Assembly: GCF_024138675.1 (NCBI RefSeq)
Contig: NZ_CP090959.1
Span: 1,767,501-1,831,500 of the forward strand
Origin: Simiduia sp. 21SJ11W-1
GTDB taxonomy: Bacteria > Pseudomonadota > Gammaproteobacteria > Pseudomonadales > Cellvibrionaceae
Reading direction: 5' to 3'
Length of the DNA: 64,000 nucleotides
In this document: piece by piece, positions 56,521-64,000 of the stretch
Numbering within the stretch: position 1 is the first letter of the stretch
Layout: each line of letters starts with the position of its first letter
Program-made: the position numbers and the translations under genes
Notes under the pieces: model-generated
What the model saw: the letters and a program-made list of their open reading frames with translations, nothing else
Databases searched by the model: none
Told to the model about the DNA's origin: nothing

Positions 56521-56901
56521 ATGAATGAAGTAAGAGCAACGCAAGTGGCTATGACGATAGCCGCCGGGTCTGCTTCATCAAAAGGGGCTGCTGGCGCACC
56601 AAGCAGGGAAACCGGCAATGCATTGCCGGTGGAACAACCCGAGCAACCGCAAAAGCCGCAAAAAGCGCAAGAGAGCGTGAACCTGCAGGATGCAGTGGCA
56701 GACATGAACAACTACGTTCAATCTGTTCAGCGCGATTTACACTTTGCGGTGGATGAAGATCTTGATCAAACCGTGATTAAAGTGGTTGATCGAGATACTG
56801 GCGAGTTGATCCGCCAGATACCCGAAGAGGTATTCCTAGACTTGGCACGGAAAATGAAAGCTCAACAAGAGCCCTTTCATTTAGTGAACGCCCAGGGCTA
56901 G
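56521..56901 (+). CDS. flaG: FlaG-family flagellar protein
   Basis: The product has 126 residues. A low-complexity N-terminal half (PEQPQKPQKAQ) is followed by the FlaG core DMNNYVQSVQRDLHFAVDEDLDQTVIKVVDRDTGELIRQIPEEVFLDLARKM. FlaG affects filament length in related bacteria. Lies between flagellin and fliD in the usual order. Confidence 0.9.
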   Translation: MNEVRATQVAMTIAAGSASSKGAAGAPSRETGNALPVEQPEQPQKPQKAQESVNLQDAVADMNNYVQSVQRDLHFAVDEDLDQTVIKVVDRDTGELIRQIPEEVFLDLARKMKAQQEPFHLVNAQG

Positions 56902-56992
56902 GAACTCCGAACGGTGACGAGGGTGTGCAACGCGCACCCTTTGTCACATTTATTCGTTCGGCCAGAACACACATGTTGATACAGAGGTATGT

Positions 56993-59014
56993 ATGATTGA
57001 TTCAAATATCCCCAATCTGCTGGGAGCCGGATCAGGTATCGACTCGAAAAAGCTGGTTGAACAATTGGTGGCCATTGAGAAATCGGCCAAGCAAACCCAA
57101 ATAGACACCAAGCGCGAAGGCCTTGAAGCCAAGCTTTCTGACTACGGCCTGTTCAAAAGTGCGTTATCCACTTTGCAGGGCGCACTGTCTACGTTAAAAA
57201 ATCCTGATACCTATTCAGCCAAGTCGGTGTCTTTCCCCGATAGCGATGTGGTTATTCCCACAGCAATTGAAGCTGGCGCACTCAGCGGTACTTATTCGCT
57301 GGAAGTCACCAACATTGCCCGTTCACAAAGTTTGAGCTCGGGCACTTTTGCAGCGGTAACAGACGCCGTAGGCAAGGGCACCTTAACGTTTAATTTTGGC
57401 AGCTGGGATTCACCACCCACGGTGTTTAGCGCCAATGCCGACAAAACCGCTAAAACCATTACCATCGACGATAGCAACAACAGCCTTGAAGGCTTAAGAG
57501 ATGCCATTAACGATGCCAACATGGGCGTGCAAGCCAGCATTGTGAACGATGGCTCGGGCTTTAAACTTCTGATGAAGGCGGAATCCGGCCAGAACAATCA
57601 GCTGCACATTGCAGCCGTAGAAGAAGGCGGCACACCCACCAATAACGATGCCGATGGCCTGTCGCGGTTTACGTTTAATGAATCGGCGCTACAGCTAACG
57701 CAGCAGCAAGCCGGTATGGACGCCAATCTCATCATGAATGGGCTGGCCGTAACCCGTACCACTAACGAAATTACCGATTTAATTGAAGGTTTCAGCTTTA
57801 CCATTGCCAAAGATGCACCCGGTGAGGTTGTGAATGTATCCATACTGGACGACAAGCTTACCGCAGAAGATGCCATTCGAAATTTCGTAGATTTATACAA
57901 CGAATTTCTGGAAGTGGTTAAACCCCTAACCGGGTTTAATGAAGAAAGTGGCGAGTACGGCAGCCTTTCACGGGATGCGCTTGCCAAATCCATGCAAAGC
58001 AAAATTCGCCAAATAATTACAGAGCCTGTAACCGGGGTAGATTCAGGGTTAAATGCACTGACCAATTTAGGCATTCGCACTGAATTAGACGGCAGCATGA
58101 AAATCAATGAGGCTGTGTTCAGTGCAGCCATGAAGAATAATTTTTCAGAAATCACCCAAATATTTGCGCCCCAAACAAGCTCCAGTGCCGATAAAATTAA
58201 AGTCACAGGCTTTGGTAACGACACCATTGCCGGCAGCTATGATGTGGTAATTACCACCGAGCCCTCAAAGGGCAGTTTAACAGGGGCGGCCGTTGCGGGC
58301 TTCCCAATAGATACTACCGGTAAAGACTACAGCTTTGTGTTTGAAGTAAACGGCCTGGCCTCTGGCACCTTAGCCTTGCCCGATGGCGTAACCTATAACA
58401 CCAGTGAAGAATTGGTAGACGCATTGCAGCTCATGATTAATAGCGATGCCACACTGTCTGCCGCCGGCGCCAGGCTTGAAGTCAGTTACGATACCGATCA
58501 CCTGGTATTTACTTCATCGGCATTTGGCAGCAGCTCGCTGGTATCGATTACCACTGCTGGTGCCGATGCGGCAGACTTGGGCCTTTCTGTGGCTACGGGC
58601 GTGGCTGGTACCAATGTGGCCGGTACCATCAACGGCGAAGAAGGCTTTGGGCTGGGTGATGTATTGTTGCCCGCCATTGGTTCCAATGCCTATGGTTTAA
58701 AGCTTAAAGTGCTGCCCGGTGCCACCAGTGCCACTGTAGATTTCTCTCGCGGAGTGGGCGATGGCCTGGATCAACTGCTGGCAGATTTTTTAAGTAGCCA
58801 AGGGCCAGTAAAAACCCGGGAAAAGGGCATAAACGAAAGCCTTGGTGATTTGGATGAAGATCAAATGAAGCTCGACAGGCGTTCCGAGGCCTATCAGGCA
58901 CGGCTGCAGGCGCAATTTATCGCCATGGAAGCCATTGTGGATCAGCTTAACTCCACCCGCGATTACCTGGGCAGTGTGCTGGATAACTTGCCTTTTACAG
59001 CTAAACGTAATTAA
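56993..59014 (+). CDS. fliD: Filament cap protein FliD (HAP2), long form
   Basis: The product has 673 residues (usual 400-500). FliD_N motif LLGAGSGIDSKKLVEQLVAIEKSAKQTQIDTK and C-terminal coiled coil INESLGDLDEDQMKLDRRSEAYQARLQAQFIAMEAIVDQLNSTRDYL are present, with VTNIARSQSL and flagellin-IN strands inside. It caps the filament and folds flagellin. Confidence 0.94.
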   Translation: MIDSNIPNLLGAGSGIDSKKLVEQLVAIEKSAKQTQIDTKREGLEAKLSDYGLFKSALSTLQGALSTLKNPDTYSAKSVSFPDSDVVIPTAIEAGALSGTYSLEVTNIARSQSLSSGTFAAVTDAVGKGTLTFNFGSWDSPPTVFSANADKTAKTITIDDSNNSLEGLRDAINDANMGVQASIVNDGSGFKLLMKAESGQNNQLHIAAVEEGGTPTNNDADGLSRFTFNESALQLTQQQAGMDANLIMNGLAVTRTTNEITDLIEGFSFTIAKDAPGEVVNVSILDDKLTAEDAIRNFVDLYNEFLEVVKPLTGFNEESGEYGSLSRDALAKSMQSKIRQIITEPVTGVDSGLNALTNLGIRTELDGSMKINEAVFSAAMKNNFSEITQIFAPQTSSSADKIKVTGFGNDTIAGSYDVVITTEPSKGSLTGAAVAGFPIDTTGKDYSFVFEVNGLASGTLALPDGVTYNTSEELVDALQLMINSDATLSAAGARLEVSYDTDHLVFTSSAFGSSSLVSITTAGADAADLGLSVATGVAGTNVAGTINGEEGFGLGDVLLPAIGSNAYGLKLKVLPGATSATVDFSRGVGDGLDQLLADFLSSQGPVKTREKGINESLGDLDEDQMKLDRRSEAYQARLQAQFIAMEAIVDQLNSTRDYLGSVLDNLPFTAKRN

Positions 59015-59038
59015 AGAATGTTACCGCAACGCCGATAA
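59012..59038 (+). promoter_or_regulatory. sigma28 (FliA) promoter for fliS
   Basis: TAAA-N15-GCCGATAA, a perfect FliA match whose -35 overlaps the fliD stop codon. 75 bp before the first fliS. Confidence 0.8.
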
Positions 59039-59112
59039 CCTAATAGCTGCAAGGCGGGCAAAAAGCCTGTGTTGTAAACAGTAGCAAGCGTTGTTAAAAG
59101 GTAGGATTCAGC

Positions 59113-59505
59113 ATGACTTATCGAACCAGTGTTAATGCCTATACCCAGGTTGGTAATGAAACTTCTGTGGCCGCGGCCGATTCCCACCGTTTAATTGAAC
59201 TGCTGTACGAAGGCGCCTTGTCGCGTATTGCACAAGCCAAGGGCGCCTTGCGCCAGGGCCGCATTGACATTCGCGGTGCAAAGGTTTCCCACGCCATCAA
59301 CATAGTGCTGGGTTTGCGCGATGCTTTAAACCCCGCTCAGGGGGCCGAACTTGCCGCCAATCTTGATGCCCTCTACGACTATATTCAGCGCCTGCTGATG
59401 GATGCCCATCGCGAGGGTGCAGAGGCAAAGCTCGATGAAGCCAGCAAACTGTTGGGTGAACTGTCTGCCGCCTGGAAGGAAATCGGCGCAAAAAGAACGC
59501 TCTAA
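59113..59505 (+). CDS. fliS: Flagellin chaperone FliS
   Basis: The product has 130 residues. Canonical start YRTSVNAYTQVGNETSVAAADSHRLIELLYEGALSRIAQAKGAL, then KVSHAINIVLGLRDALN and ANLDALYDYIQRLLMDAHRE. It binds the C-terminus of flagellin before export. First of three related genes in a row; followed by a hairpin (59532-59552) without a T-tract. Confidence 0.94.
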   Translation: MTYRTSVNAYTQVGNETSVAAADSHRLIELLYEGALSRIAQAKGALRQGRIDIRGAKVSHAINIVLGLRDALNPAQGAELAANLDALYDYIQRLLMDAHREGAEAKLDEASKLLGELSAAWKEIGAKRTL

Positions 59506-59638
59506 ATAGCACTTAATCGAACCCTTCTAATGCCCCGGTTTTCTTGCGGGGCTCTCATGGGTGCAAGTTGGCATAATCTTCGCAGTGTTTGTTAAAGAGT
59601 GACTACTGATCATTTTTTGACATTTAGAGGATAGTGCG

Positions 59639-60004
59639 ATGTCGTTAGCCGCAACCCGTGCCGCCGAACAAATGGCTGCCGCGCCACAAGATCTTTCCCC
59701 TCACAAGGTTATTGCTTTGCTGCTAGACGGTGCGCTAGAGCGCATCGGCCAAGCCAAGCAGAGCCTGAAAGCCGGTAATGCCCAAGAGTTCGACATTCTT
59801 TTGCTGAAAACTGTGGGCATTGTAAATGGCCTGCGTGCCAGCCTTGATTTTGAGCAGGGCGGTGACATCGCCACAAATCTGGATGCCGTTTACGATTACG
59901 TAGGCGCCAAGCTCATGGAAAAGAAAAACGAAGATGCATTGGAAGAGGCGCAAAAGCTACTGGCAGAAATAAAACAGGGCTGGGATGCCATTGAACCTGC
60001 CTAG
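59639..60004 (+). CDS. FliS paralogue 2
   Basis: The product has 121 residues. SPHKVIALLLDGALERIGQAKQSLKAG, VGIVNGLRASLDFEQGGDIATNLDAVYDYVGAKLMEKK align well with the FliS fold, but the N-terminal YxxxxxxT segment that lids the flagellin groove is missing or changed. May serve the other flagellin or a different axial protein. Confidence 0.85.
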   Translation: MSLAATRAAEQMAAAPQDLSPHKVIALLLDGALERIGQAKQSLKAGNAQEFDILLLKTVGIVNGLRASLDFEQGGDIATNLDAVYDYVGAKLMEKKNEDALEEAQKLLAEIKQGWDAIEPA

Positions 60005-60026
60005 TGTTTTGCATTGCTTTTAATGC

Positions 60027-60053
60027 TTAAGTAATGCCGGCATGAGCCGATAC
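60027..60053 (+). promoter_or_regulatory. Candidate sigma28 promoter before the fliT-like gene
   Basis: TTAA-N15-GCCGATAC, near-consensus FliA promoter, 35 bp before the next start codon. Confidence 0.55.
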
Positions 60054-60087
60054 CCTGAAGACGATCAAGCAGTTTCAGGAGTAGCTC

Positions 60088-60336
60088 ATGTCACTTGTAC
60101 CTCATTCACAGTTGCGTTTAGTGCGCGTAAGAAAAGCCCTTGAAGCCGCCTTGGCCGCGCAAGACTGGCAGCAGTTGCGAAGCCTTGATATTGAGCTGAT
60201 GGAAGCGCTGGACGCCGCCAGTGATGACCCGGCGCGCCACCCTGAAACCCTGCTAACAGAGCTTGCGGTGATTGTAGATCTCTACAAAGATGTGGTGTTA
60301 AGCAACGATTTGCACCGCAGAACCAGCGGCATTTAA
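60088..60336 (+). CDS. fliT: Small FliT-like flagellar protein
   Basis: The product has 82 residues, helical, with AALAAQDWQQLRSLDIELMEALDAASDDP and LAVIVDLYKDVVLSNDLHR. Size, content and position directly beside fliS match FliT-type proteins, which chaperone FliD. The match is by pattern, not by a strong motif. Confidence 0.65.
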   Translation: MSLVPHSQLRLVRVRKALEAALAAQDWQQLRSLDIELMEALDAASDDPARHPETLLTELAVIVDLYKDVVLSNDLHRRTSGI

Positions 60337-60384
60337 CCCTGGCCGGTGCTATGGTTAGTGGGTTAATTATTCAGGAGCGTACCG

Positions 60385-60780
60385 ATGCAACACCGCAAAG
60401 GTGGCGATGCCTACAAGCAGCTGCATATGGAATCTATTGTTGCAGATGCCAGCCCCCACAAGCTGATTACCTTGCTTTTTAGCCAGACCCGCGCGCAGCT
60501 GAAATCGGCATTGGTGGCCCATCAGGCCAACAATACCGGTGTGCGCCGCGAGGCCATTCACCGGGCCGTAGAATGCCTTTCGGGGCTGCGTGAAGCGCTC
60601 AATTTCGAGGTTGAATCAGATTTGCCGCACAATCTCCATAAGCTGTATTTGTATATGCAGCAAAGCCTGATTGCCTGCCAGCGGGAATTTTCAGAAGCCA
60701 AGGTGGTAGAGATCTTAAGCCTGCTAGAAACCCTGGCCGATGCCTGGGCCCAAATAGACGATGCCGCAACCGGGCCCTAG
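60385..60780 (+). CDS. FliS paralogue 3
   Basis: The product has 131 residues. GDAYKQLHMESIVADASPHKLITLLFSQTRAQLKSAL, AVECLSGLREALNFEVESDLPHNLHKLYLYMQQSLIACQRE keep the FliS pattern, including an N-terminal Tyr. ATG 60385 follows tcaggag. A 9-bp hairpin (CTAACCGCC/GGCGGTTAG, 60801-60826) without a T-tract lies downstream and separates it from fleQ. Confidence 0.85.
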   Translation: MQHRKGGDAYKQLHMESIVADASPHKLITLLFSQTRAQLKSALVAHQANNTGVRREAIHRAVECLSGLREALNFEVESDLPHNLHKLYLYMQQSLIACQREFSEAKVVEILSLLETLADAWAQIDDAATGP

Positions 60781-60800
60781 CCTGCCTTCCTGCAAGCGCG

Positions 60801-60826
60801 CTAACCGCCATAATTCAGGCGGTTAG
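60801..60826. repeat. 9-bp perfect inverted repeat between fliS3 and fleQ
   Basis: CTAACCGCC-N8-GGCGGTTAG. No T-run; could be a terminator variant or a binding site. The remaining gap to fleQ (to 61040) shows no gene and no sure sigma54 box. Confidence 0.5.
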
Positions 60827-61040
60827 AACCAATCCCCCCAATACACGTCAATTTCTAGACGAAATCGATCCAAGTCTTAACCGCCAAAGGTTTGACCACC
60901 GGCAGTCTTTTGACTATTACTTGAATTACTGAGGCGTTTTGTTGACTCCAATCACAAAATGCTCCGTGAATTGGGGTCACCTACGGGTGATGATTGCCAA
61001 CGGATTGCAGTAATCCATAGGTGTACATTGGGAAATCCAA

Positions 61041-62480
61041 ATGCTTTTAGAACCCATCAAAATTCTGGTTGTAGACGATAACGCCGAACGCCGTCGCGAC
61101 CTAAAAGTCATACTCGACTTCATGGGCGAATCTGCCCTATCGGTAGATACCAGCCACTGGGAAGAAGAGGCAGATCTTGCCGATGCGGCCCATCGCTACA
61201 GCGCGGTTTTTCTGGGCGAGAATAAAGATAACCCCTCACTGCTGTCGCGTTTGCAGCGCATTCACAATTGGGATCAAGGCCTGCCGGTGGTGTTGGTGGG
61301 CCAAGAGCCAGAGCTGCCGGAAGATTGTAACCCCTATTTAAAACACAAGATCATTGGCCTGGTGCCCGCGCACCCCACCTATAACCAGCTGCTTGACTTA
61401 TTGCACCGGGCGCAACGCTTTCGCCAAATGCTCAGCCGCAATGCAAAAGTTGGGGTTAAGGGTACGCCGCATTTGTTCCGAAGCCTGGTAGGCAGTACCG
61501 ATGCCATGGATAAAATGCGCGAGATGATGAGCCGCGTGGCAGATAAAGACGTCACCGTATTGATAACCGGCGAATCCGGTACCGGCAAAGAAGTGGTAGC
61601 GCGCAACCTGCACAACCATTCAGATCGCCGCGATCAACCCTTTGTGCCGGTTAATTGTGGCGCAATTCCCGCAGAACTTTTAGAGAGTGAGCTCTTTGGC
61701 CATGAAAAGGGCGCGTTTACCGGCGCCATAGGTTCGCGCGCCGGGCGCTTTGAAATGGCCGAAGGCGGCACCCTGTTTCTAGATGAAATAGGTGATATGC
61801 CCTTAAATATGCAAGTGAAAATTCTGCGCGTATTGCAAGAGCGCTGCTTTGAGCGGGTGGGTAGTAATAAATCCCAGCCCACCAACGTGCGTATTATTGC
61901 AGCTACCCACCGCAATCTTGAATCAATGATTACCGAGGGCGAATTCCGCGAAGATCTTTACTACCGCCTTAATGTCTTTCCCATTGAAGTGCCGGCATTG
62001 CGCGAGCGCGCTGAAGACATACCCATGCTTATTGCCGAGCTGGTATCGCGCATGGAGGCCGAAAAACGCGGCAGCGTAAGGTTTAACTCCAATGCAATTT
62101 TGTCGCTCACCCGGCACGAGTGGTCTGGCAACGTGCGAGAACTTGCCAATCTTGTGGAGCGTATGGCGATTTTGCACCCAAGTTCGGTGGTGGGTGCGCA
62201 GGATTTACCGGCCAAATACCAGCATGTGGCCGCCGAGGAGCAAGCCGCTTTTGAGGCGTTGGTAGAGCAGGGCACACAACCTGTAATAAAAGTTGGCGAA
62301 AGCCCCTTGCTGCCAGACCAAGGCATAGACTTAAAGGAATATCTCACCAATTTGGAGTGCAGCCTAATTCAACAGGCCCTAGACGACACCAACGGCGTGG
62401 TTGCCCGCGCCGCCGACAGGCTTGCCATAAGGCGTACCACCCTCGTTGAAAAAATGCGTAAATACGGCTTAAGCCGTTAA
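61041..62480 (+). CDS. fleQ: Flagellar master regulator FleQ/FlrA
   Basis: The product has 479 residues: a divergent N-terminal receiver-like FleQ domain (about 1-130), an AAA+ sigma54-activator domain with GESGTGKE (about 177-184), the sigma54-contact loop [15 protein letters not shown] (about 214-228), LDEIGDMPL, and a Fis-type C-terminal HTH ([26 protein letters not shown]). In Pseudomonas/Vibrio it starts the class II flagellar genes and senses c-di-GMP. Here it stands just before fleS and fleR. Confidence 0.95.
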   Translation: MLLEPIKILVVDDNAERRRDLKVILDFMGESALSVDTSHWEEEADLADAAHRYSAVFLGENKDNPSLLSRLQRIHNWDQGLPVVLVGQEPELPEDCNPYLKHKIIGLVPAHPTYNQLLDLLHRAQRFRQMLSRNAKVGVKGTPHLFRSLVGSTDAMDKMREMMSRVADKDVTVLITGESGTGKEVVARNLHNHSDRRDQPFVPVNCGAIPAELLESELFGHEKGAFTGAIGSRAGRFEMAEGGTLFLDEIGDMPLNMQVKILRVLQERCFERVGSNKSQPTNVRIIAATHRNLESMITEGEFREDLYYRLNVFPIEVPALRERAEDIPMLIAELVSRMEAEKRGSVRFNSNAILSLTRHEWSGNVRELANLVERMAILHPSSVVGAQDLPAKYQHVAAEEQAAFEALVEQGTQPVIKVGESPLLPDQGIDLKEYLTNLECSLIQQALDDTNGVVARAADRLAIRRTTLVEKMRKYGLSR

Positions 62481-62509
62481 GCCTTTCAACCAATAATTCA
62501 GCATATCTT

Positions 62510-62531
62510 GGGCCGTAAGGCCCATTTTTTT
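62510..62531 (+). terminator. Intrinsic terminator of fleQ
   Basis: GGGCC-GTAA-GGCCC followed by A and seven T residues, 30 bp after the fleQ stop. Confidence 0.85.
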
Positions 62532-62581
62532 GTGCAGGCTGTTGAGGGCGCGCGCGTTTAAAGGCATAACTTCAAGTACAG

Positions 62582-62599
62582 TCGGCAAACTTTTGCCGC
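62582..62599. promoter_or_regulatory. Dyad TCGGCAA-N4-TTGCCGC upstream of fleS
   Basis: The same spacing as the flagellin dyads with one mismatch in the left arm (spacer ACTT). It lies only 13 bp upstream of the fleS sigma54 promoter. Confidence 0.6.
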
Positions 62600-62612
62600 G
62601 GGCCATCATTTT

Positions 62613-62628
62613 TGGCACCGGCTTTGCA
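62613..62628 (+). promoter_or_regulatory. sigma54 promoter for fleSR
   Basis: TGGCAC-CGGCT-TTGCA, a perfect consensus match, 57 bp before the fleS ATG. Confidence 0.85.
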
Positions 62629-62684
62629 ATAACCCTGTGTAACGTCATTTTGTTGTTTTTTTGACACTTAAACAGGGTAGCGCC

Positions 62685-63896
62685 ATGGGCCAAACCGCCA
62701 GTGCATTCGAAACAGGGCCGGAACTCACAGATCCCCAGGGGTTGAAGTCTGCCTTTGAAATGTTCAACCAGATGTCCGCCCAACTGGCAGACTCCTACGA
62801 CGCCCTGCAAACCCGTGTCAATCAACTGAACCAAGAGCTGTCTGCGGTCTCGGCCGAGCGCTACCGGGAACTGGCCAAGAAAGAAGAGTTGGCAAACCGG
62901 TTGGAAACGCTGCTAAATGTGCTGCCCGGCGGTGTCATCGTGTTGGATGCCAAAGGGCGTGTCACCCAGGCAAACCCTGCCAGCCGTGAAATGCTTTCAG
63001 AGCCATTAATCAATTGCAGCTGGCGCCAAATTATTGAACGTAACTTTGCGCCCAAGGCAGATGATGGCCACGAGGTATCCACTCTGGATGGCCGTCGCTA
63101 CTCCATCGCCACGCGTTCATTGGATGACGACGGGCAGATTATTTTACTCACCGATCAAACGGAAACCCGCCATTTGCAGGCGCAGTTAAGTCGCCACGAG
63201 CGGCTGTCGTCTATGGGGAAAATGGTGGCCGCCCTGGCACACCAAATTCGTACGCCACTGTCTGCTGCACTGTTGTACTGCGGGCATCTGGAGCAGGCGG
63301 CCACCGAGCCTGAACGCACGGCGGCTTGTGCCAAAAAAATTTACGGGCGCCTGATGCACATGGAGCGGCAAGTAAAAGACATGCTGTTTTTCGTGCGCGG
63401 CGATCTGCCGGTAGAGGATGTATTGCTACTGGGCGAATTCAAAAATCAGCTGGCCGAGGCGCTGGATGCATCCTTTAGCCGCGCGGGCGTGCAGTGCCAA
63501 TGGCGTATTGAAAAGGCCGATCAAACCATTCGTGTAAATAAAGATGCATTAATTGGCGCGATTCAAAATCTGGTTGATAACGCCATTCAGGCAGCCGGTG
63601 GTGCCCTGAACCTCGCCATAGTAATGGAGCCCTTTGTGAATAACGCACTGGCTATCAGTGTTGTGGATAACGGCCCGGGCCTGCCTGAGGCCATAGCCGA
63701 TTCTGTGTGTGATTTGTTTGTCACCAGCAAACCGCAAGGCACGGGCCTTGGGTTGGCGGTGGTACAACAAGTGGCCAAAGCCCATGGCGGCAAGTTTGTG
63801 ATCCGCTCTATGGCCGGTAAAGGTACGCGCGCCACATTATTGATTCCTGTATTTACCGGCCGCACCTCGGCCCAACCCCTGGAGAAATCTGCATGA
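62685..63896 (+). CDS. fleS: Flagellar sensor histidine kinase FleS/FlrB
   Basis: The product has 403 residues from ATG 62685 (an in-frame TTG at 62661 is less likely). Coiled-coil start (about 30-75), PAS domain (about 75-165), DHp with the phospho-His in ALAHQIRTPLSAAL (about 186), and an HATPase domain with NLVDNAIQA, VVDNGPGLP and GTGLGLAV. No TM helix, so cytoplasmic. It phosphorylates FleR. Its stop overlaps the fleR start. Confidence 0.93.
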   Translation: MGQTASAFETGPELTDPQGLKSAFEMFNQMSAQLADSYDALQTRVNQLNQELSAVSAERYRELAKKEELANRLETLLNVLPGGVIVLDAKGRVTQANPASREMLSEPLINCSWRQIIERNFAPKADDGHEVSTLDGRRYSIATRSLDDDGQIILLTDQTETRHLQAQLSRHERLSSMGKMVAALAHQIRTPLSAALLYCGHLEQAATEPERTAACAKKIYGRLMHMERQVKDMLFFVRGDLPVEDVLLLGEFKNQLAEALDASFSRAGVQCQWRIEKADQTIRVNKDALIGAIQNLVDNAIQAAGGALNLAIVMEPFVNNALAISVVDNGPGLPEAIADSVCDLFVTSKPQGTGLGLAVVQQVAKAHGGKFVIRSMAGKGTRATLLIPVFTGRTSAQPLEKSA

Positions 63897-64000
63897 GCTC
63901 AGCCCACGCCCTACAAGCCCTCGCTCAACCCACCTCGGGCGCACGGATACTGGTAGTTGAAGACGACAACGACCTTCGAGAAGCCATTGCCGATACCTTG
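63893..64000 (+). CDS. fleR: Flagellar response regulator FleR/FlrC, N-terminal part (cut by window edge)
   Basis: Only 36 residues are inside the window. They read MSSAHAL... then ARILVVEDDNDLREAIADTL, the first strand and acidic pocket of a receiver domain. ATGA overlap with fleS. The AAA+ and HTH domains expected for FleR lie beyond the end. Confidence 0.85.
   Translation, partial: MSSAHALQALAQPTSGARILVVEDDNDLREAIADTL

Noticed and set aside
62469-62648. 59-residue minus-strand frame between fleQ and fleS
   Set aside because: It runs through the fleQ terminator and the fleS sigma54 promoter and dyad, and has no convincing ribosome site. The start of the frame is likely chance.

Overview
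The window looks like the chromosome of a marine-type, polarly flagellated gammaproteobacterium, probably in or near the Cellvibrionaceae (Simiduia/Saccharophagus-like). The evidence is the Pseudomonas/Vibrio-style flagellar hierarchy (FleQ, FleS/FleR, sigma54 and sigma28 promoters), the gacA-uvrC-pgsA order, the lpxK-kdsB envelope operon and moderate GC content. The genus is an inference from gene order and protein style; no search was run.

Layout. 1-23.2 kb is mostly core genome: the end of a DUF547 gene, a PilZ flagellar-brake gene, ttcA, an Lrp regulator divergent from alanine dehydrogenase, a PAS-GGDEF-EAL protein, rsmE, tRNA-Arg(CCT), a three-gene radical-SAM/arsenosugar cluster, a flavodoxin-like gene, comEC, exbB-exbD-lpxK-kdsB-lmwPTP-murB-alkB, gacA, uvrC, pgsA, tRNA-Cys and tRNA-Leu(TAA). 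Directly behind tRNA-Leu lie three head-to-tail units of exactly 178 bp. Each ends in a copy of the tRNA 3' end, an arrangement like the one known from E. coli tyrT.

23.7-31.1 kb is an accessory island with lower GC and many orphan or broken genes. It holds a CoiA-like nuclease with a large internal duplication, remnants of hsdR, an IS3-type orfA and an mrr-like restriction gene, a secreted protein, and a lipoprotein plus helical-protein pair of unknown role. A possible distal attachment remnant (an 11-mer shared with the tRNA-Leu anticodon arm) lies near 31.0 kb.

31.1-64 kb is a nearly continuous flagellar region. flgA and flgM-flgN-flgZ are on the minus strand; cheV-cheR, flgBCDE, flgFGHIJKL, two large flagellins, flaG, fliD, three fliS paralogues with a fliT-like gene, fleQ, fleS and the start of fleR are on the plus strand. 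Six sigma54 (-24/-12) and five sigma28 promoter candidates can be read by eye, and they fit the known order of flagellar assembly. A dyad GCGGCAA-N4-TTGCCGC recurs in front of flagellar genes and of the distant PilZ gene at 1.1 kb. It is the best candidate for a regulon-wide binding site. The axial proteins FlgE, FlgK, FlgL, FliD and both flagellins are all much larger than usual. FlgE and FlgK share a recognisable inserted module.
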